The translations under genes were made by a program, and so were the position numbers. Positions 9,137 through 20,300 of a stretch of DNA of 64,000 bases are shown piece by piece. The notes below the pieces were generated by a model. The model saw nothing but the letters and a program-made list of their open reading frames with translations, was not told where the DNA came from and searched no databases. Every line of letters starts with the position of its first letter. Position 1 is the first letter of the stretch. Source of the stretch: Mercurialis annua (lineage: Eukaryota; Streptophyta; Magnoliopsida; Malpighiales; Euphorbiaceae); contig NC_065570.1 of the NCBI RefSeq assembly GCF_937616625.2, positions 19,554,046 to 19,618,045 of the forward strand, read 5' to 3'.

Positions 9137-12100
9137 GTTTGCAAACATTTGGCTTACATCGCTAGAAAGGTGAAATCGCCAAAGTGGATTTGCAAACATT
9201 TGGCTTAAATCGCTAGAAAGGTGAAATCATACAAACCCTAGCTTTAAAGTTTCGTAATGTTTGCAAACATTTGGCTTAAATCGCTAGAAAGGTGAAACGT
9301 TTTGATTTGTTCCGTAACGTTTGTAAATGTTTAGCTTAAATCGCTAAAAGGTGAAACATTTGGATTTGTTCTGTAACGTTTGAAAACGGTTGGGTTAAAT
9401 TGCAAAAAAGGTGAAACGTTTGGTTTTGTTTCATAACGTTTGTAAACGTTCGGCTTAAATCGCTAAAAAGGTGAAACGTTTGGATTTGTTTCGTAACGTT
9501 TGTAAACGTTTGGCTTAAATCGCTAAAAAGGTGAAATGTTTGGATTTACTTCGTAACGTTTGTAAACGTTTGGCTTAAATTGCTAAAAAGGTGAAACACT
9601 TGGTTTTGTTTCGTAGCGTTTGTAAACGTTTGACTTAAATTGCTAAAAAGGTGAAACGTTTGGATTTGATTCGTACCGTTTTAAACGTTTGGCTTAAATC
9701 GCTAAAGTGGGGAAACGTTTGGATTTATTTGTAACGTTTGTAAACGTTTGGCTTAAATCGGTAAAACGGTTAAACGTTTGGATTTGTTTCGTGTCATTTG
9801 TATATGTTTGATTTAAATCGCTAAAAAGGTGAAACGTTTGAAATTTCGTAAGGTTTGGCTTAAATTGCTAAAAAGGTGAAACGCTTGGATTTGTTTCGTA
9901 ACGTTTGTAAACGTTTTGCTTAAATTGTTAAAAAGGTGAAACGCTTGGATTTGTTTCGTTACGTTTGTAAACGTTTGGCTTAAATTTTTAAAAAGGTGAA
10001 ACGATGGGATTTGTTTAATAACATTTTAAACGTTTGATTTTGTTTCATAACTTTTGTAAATGTTCGGCTTAAATTGCTAAAAATGTGAAAAGTTTGTATT
10101 TGTTTCTCAACGTTTGTAAACGTTTGCCTTAAATTGCTAAAAAGATAAAACGTTTGGATTTGTTTTGTAACGTTTGTAAACGTTTGGCTTAAATTTCTAA
10201 AAAGGTGACACGGTTGGATTTGTTTTTTAACCTTTATAAACGTTTGGCTTAAATCGCTAAAAAGGTGAAACGTTTGGTTTTGTTTCGTAACCTTTGTAAA
10301 CGTTTCGCTTAAATCACTAAAAAGGGGAAACGTTTGGATTTGTTTCGTAACGTATGTAAACGTTTGGCTTAAATTTCTAAAAAGGTGACACTTTTGGATT
10401 TGTTTTGTAACCTTTGTAAACGCTTGGCTTAAATCGCTTAAAAGGTGAAACGTTTGGACTTGTTTCGAAACGTTTCGAAATGTTTGGCTTAAATTGATAA
10501 AAAGGTGAAACGTTTGGATTTGTTTCGTAATGTTTGCAAATATTTGGCTTAAATCGCTAGAAAGGCGAAATGTTTTGATTTGTTCCGTAACGTTTGTAAA
10601 CGTTTGGCTTAAATCGCTAAAAAGGTAGAACGTTTGGATTTGTTCTGTAACGTTTGCGAACGTTTTGCTTAAATTGCAAAAAAGGGGAAACGTTTGGTTT
10701 TGTTTCGTAACGTTTGTAAACTTTCGGCTTAAATCTCTAAAAAGGTGAAACGTTCGGCTTAAATCTCTAAAAAGGTGAAACGTTTGGATTTGTTTTGTAA
10801 CGTTTGTAAACATTTGGCTTAAATCGCTAAAAAGGCGAAACGTTTGGATTTATCTCGTAACATTTGTAAATGTTTGGCTTAAATTGCAAAAAATGTGAAA
10901 CGTTTAGATTTGTTTCGTAACGTTTTAAACGTTTGGTTTAAATTGCTAAAAAGGTGGAATGCTTCGATTTGTTTCGTAACGTTTGTAAACGTTTGGCTTA
11001 AATTGCTGAAAAGTTGAAACGCTTGGATTTGTTTCGTAACGTTTGTAAACGTTTGTCTTAAATCGCTAAAAAGGTGAAACGTTTTTATTTGTTACGTAAC
11101 GTTTGTAAACTTTTGGCTTAAATCGATAAAAAGGTGAAACGTTTAGTTTTGTTTCGTAACCTTTACAAACGTTCGTCTTAATTTGCTAATAAAGTGAAAC
11201 AGTTGGATTTGTTTTGTAACGGTTTAAACGTTTGGATTTGTTTCGTAATATTTGGATTTGTTTCGTAACCTTTGTAAACGTTTGGCTTAAATCACTAAAA
11301 TGGTGAAACGTTTGGATTTGTTTTGTAACGTTTATAAACGTTTGGCTTAAATCACTAAAAATATGACACGTTTGGATTTATTTGGTAACGTTTTTCAAAC
11401 GTTTGGTTTTGTTTCATAATGTTTATAAACTTTTGGCTTAAATAGCTATAATGCGGAAACGTTTGGTGTTGTTTTGTAACATTTGTAAACGTTTGGATTT
11501 TTTTGTAACGTATTAAATGTTTGGATTTGTTTCGTAACGTTTGTAAACATTAGGCTTAAATCGCTAAAAAGGCGAAATGTTAGGTTTTGTTTCGTAACGT
11601 TTGTAAATGTTTGGCTTAAATCGCTAAAAAGGTGAAACGTTTGGGTTTGTTTCGTAACATTTGTAAACATTTGGCTTAAATGGAAAAAAAGGTGAAACTT
11701 TTGGATTTGTTTCTTAACGCTTGTAAACGAATGGCTTAAATCGCTAAAAAGGCGAAACGTTTGGTTTTGTTTCGTAATGTTCATAAACGTTTGGCTTAAA
11801 TCCCTAAAAAGAGTGAGATGTTTGGCTTTGTTTCGTAAAGTTTGTAAACATTTGGATTTGTTTCGTAACGTTTGTTTCATAACGTTTTAAAGATTTGGTT
11901 TTATTTCCTAATATTTGTAAACATTTGGCTTAAATCGCTAAAAAGATGAAACGTTTGGTTTTGTTTCGTAACGTTTGTAAACGTTTGGCTTAAATCGCTA
12001 AAAAGAGGAAACGTTTGGATTTGTTTCGTAGCGTTTCTAAACGTTTGGCTTAAATTGCTAAAAAGGTGAAAAGTTTGGATTTGTTTCGTAACGTTTTTAA

Positions 12101-14801
12101 CATTTGGCTTAAATCGTTAAATGGGGAAACGCTTGGCTTTGTTTTGTAACGTTTGTAAACATTTGGCATAAATCGCTAAAAAGGTTAAACGTTTGGATTT
12201 GTTTCGTAACGTTTGTATACGTTTGGCTTAAATCGCTAAAAAGGTGAAACGTTTGAAATTTCGTAACGTTTGTAAACGTTTGGCTTAAATCGCTAAAAAG
12301 GTGAAACGTTTGAAATTTCGTAACGTTTGTAAACGTTTGGCTTAAATTGCTAAAAAGGTGAAACACTTGGATTTGTTTTGTAACGTTTGTAAACGTTTGG
12401 CTTAAATTGCTAAAAAGGTGAAACGCTTTGATTTGTTTTGTTACATTTGTAAACGTTTGGTTTAAATTGTTCAAAAGGTGAAACGTTTTGATTTGTTTCG
12501 TAAAGTTTTAAACGTTCGTTTTTCTTTCGTAACTTTTGTAAATGTTCGGCTTAAATAGCTAAAACTGTGAAATGTTTATATTTGTTTCGTAACGTTTGTA
12601 AACGTTTGCCATAAATCGCTAAAAAGATAAAACGTTTTGGATTTGTTTCGTAACGTTTGCAAACGTTTAGCTTAAATCGCTAAAAAGGTGAAACATTTTA
12701 TTTTGTTCCGTAACGTTTGTAAACGTTTTGCATAAATCGCTAAAAACATGAAACGTTTGTATTTGTTCCGTAATATTTGAAAACTTTTGGCTTAAATCGC
12801 AAAAAGGTGAAACGTTTGTTTTTGTTTTGTAACGTTTGTATACGTTCAACTTAAATCGCTAAATAGGAGAAACGTTTGGATTTGTTTTGTAACGTTTGCA
12901 AACGTTTGGCTTAAATCGTCAAAAAGGTGAAACGTTTGAATTTGCCTTGTAACGTTTGTAAACGTTTGGCTCAAATTGCTAAAAATGCGAATCGTTTAGA
13001 TTTGTTTCGTAACGTTTTAAACGTTTGGTTTAAATTGCTAAAAAGGTGAAACGCTTGGATTTGTTTCGTAACATTTGTAAACGTTTGGCTTAAATTGCTA
13101 AAACGTTGAAACGCTTGGATTTGTTTCGTAACATTTGTAAACGTTTGGCTTAAATCGCTAAAAGGGTGAAACGTTTGGATTTGTTTCGTAACGTTAGTAA
13201 ACGTTTGCCTTAAATCGATTAAAAGGTGAAACGTTTGGTTTTGTTTTGTAACCTTGGTAAACGTTTGTCTTAAATTGCTAAAAAAGTGAAACGGTTGGAT
13301 TTGTTTCCTAACGTTTTAAATTTTTGGATTTGTTTCGAAACGTTTGGATTTGTTTCGTAACGTTTGTAAACGTTTGGCTTAAATCACTAAAATGGTGAAA
13401 CGTTTGGATTTGTTTCGTATCTTTTGTAAACGTTTGGCTTATATCACTAAAAATGTGAAACGTCTGGTTTTGTTTCGTAACATTTGTAAATGTTTGGCTT
13501 AAATCGCTAAAAAGGTGAAATATTTGGATTTGTTTCCAAATGTTTGTAAACATTTGGCTTAAATCGCTAAAAATGTGAAACGTTTGGATTTGTTTCGTAA
13601 ACGTTTGTAAACGTATGGATCAAATCGCTAAAAATGGGAAACGTTTGATTTTGTTTTGTAACGTTTGTAAACGTTTGGCTTAAATCCCTAAAAAGGTGAT
13701 ACATTTGGTTTAGTTTTGTAACGTTTGTAAACATTTGGATTTGTTTCGTAACGTTTGTTTCGTAAATTTTTAAACGTTTGGTTTTGTTTCGTAATGTTTG
13801 TAAACGTTAGGCTTAAATCGCGAAAAAGGTGAAACGTTTGGTTTTATTTCGTAACGTTTGTAAACGTTTGGCTTAAATCGCTAAAAAGGTGAAACGTTTG
13901 GTTTTGTGTTTCGAAACGTTTGTAAACGTTTTGCTTAGATTGCTATAAAGGTGAAACTCTTGGATTTGTTTCGTAACGTTTGTAAACGTTTGGATTTGTT
14001 TGGTAACGTTTGTAAACATTTGGCTTAAATCAATAAAAAGGGGAAACGTTTGGATTTGTTTCGTAATGTTTGTAAACGTTTGGCTTATATTGCTAAAAAG
14101 GGGAAACGTTTGGCTTAAATCGCTAAAAAGGTGAAACATTTGGTTTTATTTTGTAACGTTTGTAAACGTTTGGCTTAAATTTCTATAAAGGTGAAACGCC
14201 TGGATTTGTTTCGTAACGTTTGTAAACATTTGGATTTGTTTCGTAACGTTTGTAAACGTTTGGCTTAAATCTCTAAAAAGGGGAAACGTTTGGATTTGTT
14301 TTGTAGCGTTTGTAAACGTTTGGCTTAAATCGCTAAAAAGGTGAAACACTTGGATTTGTTTCGTAATGTTTGTAAACGTTGGGCTTAAATTTCTAAAAAG
14401 GTGAAACACTTGGTTTTGTTTCGTAGTGATTGTAAAGGTTTGGCTTAAATCGCTAAAAAGGTGAAACACTTGGTTTTGTTTCGTAACGTTTGTAAACGTT
14501 TGGCTTAAATTCTATAAAGGTGAAACGCTTGGATTTGTTTTGTAACGTTTGTAAACGGTTGGATTTGTTTCATAATGTTTGTAAACGTTTGGCTTAAATC
14601 GCTAAAAAGGTGAAACATTTGGATTTGTTTTGTAGCGTTTGTAGACGTTTGGCTTAAATCGCTTAAAAGGTGAAACACTTGGATTTGTTTCGTAACGTTT
14701 GTAAACGTTTGGCTTAAATTGCTAAAAAGGTGAAACGCTTGGTTTTGTTTCATAGCGTTTATAAAGATTTGGCTTAAATCGCTAAAAAGATGAAACGTTT
14801 G
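9137..14801. repeat. 60-bp satellite, block 1
   Basis: Tandem monomers of 60 bp. In plus-strand order they hold GAAACGTTTGGATTTGTTTC, then GTAACGTTTGTAAACGTTTGG, shortened here to its core AACGTTTGTAAACGTT, then CTTAAATCGCTAAAAAGGTG. The left edge is atypical: two 39-bp partial units (9137-9176, 9189-9227) separated by unrelated bases, then a unit with the perfect palindrome AATGTTTGCAAACATT (9256-9271). These edge units read GCTAGAAAGG where the main array reads GCTAAAAAGG, which marks an ancestral or decayed boundary. Open frames on the minus strand (for example 9980-10813) exist because 60 is a multiple of 3. Confidence 0.95.
14797..14801. other. Target-site duplication GTTTG (left)
   Basis: GTTTG directly before the LTR start at 14802, identical to 17397-17401 after its end. 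It is derived from the satellite monomer. Confidence 0.85.
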
Positions 14802-15706
14802 TGTAATATCCCGTAAAATTAAAGGATTAAATTATTCCACGTAAGGAATAATTTATAGGACTGGGAGAACGTAAATTAAATTTAAGGATAAATTTAATTT
14901 ATAGTATCTCCAGAAATATTAAATAGTTATAGAAGTTAAAATATAAAATTTGGATAATTATATTTTAACTAACGGGAATTAAGAAATGCTTATAAATTAA
15001 AATAGGATAATTTATAAGTCCCGTGTGAATATTGTTGGAGTCAATATTCACGAAATATTTTTAGAAAGTTACCCTTAAAATTTTATAAAATTTGGAGATT
15101 GAAATTTTATTAAGTGGGTCTAATTTAGCCCTAATAAATCTTTAATGATTTATTAAAGATAAAATATAAGTCCCGTGAGAATAAAAATTACGTTTTTATT
15201 CTAATTACGAATTATGGGATTCGTGATTAAAATTTCATAAAATTTGGAGTTCATTGTCCGTTTTAGTTACGGACGAGTATTTAAGAATTTGGGTTAAAGT
15301 AACGCGTGAATACTTAAGGACTAGTTTGGAATTTAACCAAACTATATCATGAAACAATTAAGATGAATTGTTTCATTTGAAACAGAAAACCAAAACAATA
15401 GATTTTGGAGTTCAGAGAACGGCGATTGCGACGGTAGGTTCGACGATTTCGATCCGATTTCTCGTTTCTAACTCAAATTTATTCGGTAATCTATTATTAA
15501 TCAAAGTTATAACCGTTATTTTGAATTTGGATATATAGAAAATGGATTATATTCGAATATATAACGGTTACCGTATCGAATCGAACGTATACGTAATGAT
15601 TTTACGTTCCGATAGCGGAAATGGATGAATTGGTGTTTGTATATGCGTTTTGGATCGAAAAATGGGTGTAGCTCGACCGAAATTGGCCCGGGAACGGAGT
15701 TCCAGC

Positions 15707-15896
15707 AGCTGTGCGTAAAGCACAGCCGCTGTGCATCACACAGTGCATGTGCGGACGCACAGCCTAGGCTGTGCGCACGCATAGCCCGACTGTGCGAGCG
15801 CACAGTCTCTTTGAGACTGTGCGACCGCACAGTCACCTCTGCGGACGCACAGGGACACTGTGCGGGCGCACAGTGTCCTGTGCGGGCGCACAGGGC
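15707..15896. repeat. Palindrome array in solo LTR: CTGTGCG-NN-CGCACAG units
   Basis: About eight units. The clearest are 15788-15807 (arms GACTGTGCG/CGCACAGTC, centre AG), 15815-15834 (centre AC) and 15853-15878 (12-bp arms GGACACTGTGCG/CGCACAGTGTCC, centre GG). Local GC content is far above the AT-rich LTR. CACGTCGGG and GACGTGC motifs lie just downstream. Confidence 0.9.
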
Positions 15897-16407
15897 CTCT
15901 CGCCAGTGCGCGTTTCCGACGTGCTTTCGCACGTCGGGTTTCGAACCGACGAGTTTTGAACAATTTTGAACGGTACGGTCAATAAGGACTAAAAAGAACT
16001 TGGACGTTTAAAGAAGTTCGATTAATTAAAACTTAGAGACGTTTTAATTAGATTCTCTATTAATCAAAGTGATTAATAGTTAGAGGACTATGAGTTGAGA
16101 TTAAGAATGAGTATAGACTAGATATGTTATATATCTAGTAATGTCAATATAGTTTATTCTTTAGAGTTAGAAATCATATTTCAATTTTGTTTAACAATTG
16201 TTTTCTAACTAGATCCGACGAGCAAGCAAGCTACCGGACCCGGAGAGTAGAGGGTGATCGAGAACTGTTTTGTGGATAACGGTTTTGTGAGTTCGCATAT
16301 TTACTTTTGAATATTGATGCCAAAACATTTATAACTAAAAACGTGTTTGAAATTGCATTGCATAGAGTCGATTTAAAACCAATATATAGATCCACTGGAA
16401 CGTGCTA

Positions 16408-16426
16408 TCTATTGGGCAACAATAGA
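16408..16426 (+). other. 19-nt LTR hairpin (TCTATTG stem)
   Basis: TCTATTG-GGCAA-CAATAGA, followed by TGTGTGATCACC. Relative to the CCTATTG/CAATAGG form, the outer C-G pair is T-A here, so pairing is kept by a double change. Confidence 0.8.
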
Positions 16427-16805
16427 ACTGTGTGATCACCGGTATTAATAAATCATTGCATTGCATACTAGTTGGGTTCTTTGGCCAGATGCTTGCAAAG
16501 AGGCCTAAACCTAACAGGTTATCCTGGGAGCCAGTAATTCAGTTTACGGCCCATCAAACCTTACACAGAGATAAGATGAATGTGATAACATGAGTTCACA
16601 TTTCATCCTGTTTTAAACGAGAGAGCATGTACTGTGGTATTAAACACAGTTAACCAAATGGGGTTTCTCCTAGGGTTTCATTTGGATCGGTTATTTGGCT
16701 GCACAAAGTGTGTTTACATGCGATTTCTGCTTTTATTAAGATGCTTGAGTAACTATGTGAATTCACTCATATTTGACCCCCGTTGATTTCCCTTTTCACA
16801 GGTAA

Positions 16806-16875
16806 ATGATATTTTGATGTGACAAAACTTCCAATTCTTTATGATATTTTGATGTGACAAAACTTCCAATTCTTT
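16806..16875 (+). repeat. Perfect 35-bp tandem duplication
   Basis: Two head-to-tail copies of a 35-bp unit beginning ATGATATTTTGATGTGAC (16806-16840 and 16841-16875). Identity suggests a recent slippage or repair event. Confidence 0.9.
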
Positions 16876-17396
16876 CTCCGAAAGTTGAAACTAAATAAAG
16901 GTCACTCTAGAGCTGCAGAGTATTTCTAGCTCCGAACAGTAGTTCAATTGTAAATGCTTAAACTCTGATATGAAACTACTGTCAGTATCATTTTGGGACA
17001 AAAGCATGTTTCATACAAAAGGGCTTTTGCCAGTTGTTTATATGAAACCTGGTTTTGATAAAAGCTTTGTGATTAATTATTTGGCATGCTTAAACCGGTT
17101 ATCTAATGTGATATCTGGTTTGCACCGCTGGCATTGTTTTCGGACAGGGTTGTGTCAAGATGTGTGCAGTGTACACGTATTACCCTGAGTCCAGAAATGC
17201 AATTGCATGGTTTTGATTACACATTTATCTGAAGGTTTTCAAATACTTGCGAAAAAAGATTGAGACCTTTTATGTTTTCAAAACGCGAAAAGTTTTTACT
17301 GTTTTTCCTAGGCTTGCAACGGGTTTCGGAACAACCATTCCCATTCCCTAGCGCCAGTCTCGGCACGAGTTTCTAGGTGGAAATCGGGTCATGACA

Positions 17397-20300
17397 GTTT
17401 GGATTTGTTTTATACCGTTTTAAACGTTTGGAATAAATCGCTAAAATGGGGAAACGTTTGCATTTGTTTCGTAACGTTTGTAAACGTTTGGCTTAAATCT
17501 CTAAAAAGGTTAAACGTTTGGATTTGTTTCGTAACGTTTGTATATGTTTGGCTTAAATAGCTAAAAAGGTGAAACGTTTGAAATTTTGTAACGTTTGTAA
17601 ACGTTTGGCTTAAATTGCTAAAAAGGTGAAACGCTAGGATTTGTTTCGTAACGTTTGTAAACGTTTGGCTTAAATTTCTAAAAAGGGGAAACGCTTGGAT
17701 TTGTATAGTTACGTTTGTAAACGTTTGGCTTAAATATTTAAAAAGGTGAATCGTTTGGATTTGTTTCGTAACGTTTAAAACGTTTGGCTTTGTTTCGTAA
17801 CTTTTGTAAATGTTCGGCTTAAATTGCTAAAAATGTGAAACATTCGTATTTGTTTCGCAACGTTTGTAAACGTTTGCCATAAATCGCTAAATAGATAAAA
17901 TGTTTGGATTTGTTTCGTAGCGTTTTTAAACGTTTGGCTTAAATTGCTAAAAAGGTGACACGTTTGGATTTGTTTCATAACCTTTGTATACGTTTGGCTT
18001 AAATCGCTAAAAAGGTGAAACGTTTGGTTTTGTTTCATAACCTTTGTAAACGTTTGGCTTAAATTGCTAAAAAGGTGAAACGTTTGGCTTTGTTTCGTAG
18101 CATTTGTAAACGTTTGGCTTAAACCGCTAAAAAGGTGAAACACTTGGATTTGTTTCGTAACGTTTGTAAACGTTTGGCTTAATTTGCTAAAAAGGTGAAA
18201 CACTTGGTTTTGTTTCGTAGCGTTTGTAAATGTTTAGCTTAAATCACTAAAAAGGTGAAACGTTTGGATTTGTTTCGAACCGTTTTAAACGTTTGGCTTA
18301 AATTGCTAAAATGGGGAATCGTTTGCATTTGTTTCGTAACGTTTGTAAACGTTTGGCTTAAATCGCTAAAAAGGTTAAACGTTTGGATTTGTTTCGTACC
18401 GTTTGTATATGTTTGGCTTAAATCGTTAAAAAGGTGAAATGTTTGAAATTTCGTAACGTTTGTAAACGTTTGGCTTAAATTGTTAAAAAGGTGAAAGGTT
18501 TGGCTTTGTTTCGTAAGGTTTGTAAACGTTTGGCTTAAATCGTTAAAAAGGTGAAACGTTTGGTTTTGTTTCATAACATTTGTAAACATTTGGCTTAAAT
18601 CGCTAAAAAGGTGAAACGTTTGGATTTGTTTCGTAACGTTTGGCTTAAATTGTTAAAAAGGTGAAACGTTTGGCATAAATCGCTAAAAAGGGGAAACGTT
18701 TGGTTTTGTTTCGTAACGTTTGTAAACGTTTGGCTTAAATTTCTATTGAGGGGAAACACTTGGATTTGTTTTGTAATGTTTGTAAACGTTTGGATTTTTT
18801 TCCCAACGTTTGTAAACTTTTGGCTTAAATCGCTAAAAAGGTGAAACGTTTGGATTTGTTTCGTAACGTTTGGCTTAAACCGCAAAAAAGTTGAAACACT
18901 TGGATTTGTTTCGTAACGTTTGTAAACGTTTGGCTTAAATTGCTAAAAAGGTGAAGCACTTGGTTTTGTTTCGTAGTTTTTGTAAAGGTTTAGCTTAAAT
19001 CGTTAAAAAGGTGAAACGTTTGGATTTGTTTCGAACCCTTTTAAACGTTTGGCTTAAATCGCTAAAATGGAGAAACGTTTGCATTTGTTTCGTAACGTTT
19101 GTAAACGTTTTGTTTAATTCGCTAATAAGGTTAAACTTTTGGATTTGTTTCGTACCGTTTGTATATGTTTGGCTTAAATCGCTAAAAAGGTGAAACGTTT
19201 GAAATTTCATAACGTTTGGCTTAAATTGCTAAAAAGGTGAAACGCCTGGATTTGTTTTGTAACATTTGTAAACGTTTGGCTTAAATTTTTAAAAAGGTGA
19301 AACGCTTTTATTTCTTTCGTAACGTTTTTAAATGTTTGACTTAAATCGCTAAAAAGGTGAAACGTTTGGATTTGTTTCGTAACGTTTGTAAACGTTTGGC
19401 TTAAATTGCAAAAAAGGTGAAACGTTTGGCATTAATCGCTAAAAAGGTGAAACGTTTGGTTTTGTTTCGTAACGTTTGTAAATGTTTGGCTTAAATTTCT
19501 ATAAAGGTGAAACGCTTGGATTTTTTTTGTAACGTTTGTAAACGTTTGGATTTGTTTCATAACATTTGTAAACGTTTGGTTTAAATCGCTAAAAAGGTGA
19601 AACGTTTGGATTTATTTTGTAGCGTTTGTAAACGTTTGGCTTAAATCGCTAAAAAGGTGAAACACTTGTATTTGTTTCGTAACGTTTGTAAACGTTTGGC
19701 TTAAATTGCTAAAAAGGTGAAACACTTCGTTTTGTTTCGTTGCGTTTGTAAATGTTTGGCTTAAATCGCTAAAAAGGTGAAATGTTTGCATTTGTAAATG
19801 TTTGGTTTAATCTCTAAAAAGGTTATATGTTTGGATTTGTTTCGTAACGTTTGTATATATTTGGCTTAAATAGCTAAAAAGGTGAAACGTTTGAAATTTC
19901 GTAACATTTGTAAATGTTCGGCTTAAATTGCTAAAAAGGTGAAACACTGGGATTGGTTTCGTTACATTTATAAACGTTTGGCTTATATTTCTAAAAAGGT
20001 TAAACGCTTGGATTTGTTTCGTTACGTTTGTAAACGTTTGGCTTAAATTATTAAAAAGGTGAATCGTTTGGATTTGTTTCGTAACGTTTTAAACGTTTGG
20101 CTTTGTTTCGTAACTTTTGTAAATGTTCTGCAGAAATTGCTAAAAATGTGAAACGTTCGTATTTGTTTCGCAACGTTTGTAAACGTTTGCCTTAAATCGC
20201 TAAAAAGATAAAACGTTTGGATTTGTTTCGTAGCGTTTTAAACGTTTGGCTTAAATTGCTAAAAAGGTGACACGTTTGGATTTGTTTCGTAACCTTTGTA

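Larger units (their letters stand above)
14802..17396 (+). mobile_element. Solo LTR, 2595 bp, inserted in satellite
   Basis: Runs from TGTAATATCCCG to GGGTCATGACA, flanked by 5-bp duplications GTTTG. No primer site or polypurine tract adjoins it, so it is a solo LTR. It carries a GC-rich palindrome array (about 15707-15896), the 19-nt hairpin (16408-16426), further inverted repeats at about 16480-16690 (for example ACTGTG/CACAGT), a perfect 35-bp tandem duplication (16806-16875), and the lineage block GGCTTGCAACGGGTTTCGG near the end. Overlapping open frames on both strands around 15516-15969 result from the palindromes lacking stops and are not genes. Confidence 0.93.

Noticed and set aside
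9228..9242. AAACCCTAG as a telomere-like motif near the satellite start.
   Set aside because: It occurs once or twice singly (also near 8975) and is a common leader motif. There is no tandem telomere repeat.
15516..15969. Overlapping open frames on both strands rich in Arg, Cys and Ala.
   Set aside because: They lie on the GC-rich palindrome array of a solo LTR. Palindromes free of stops open several frames at once.
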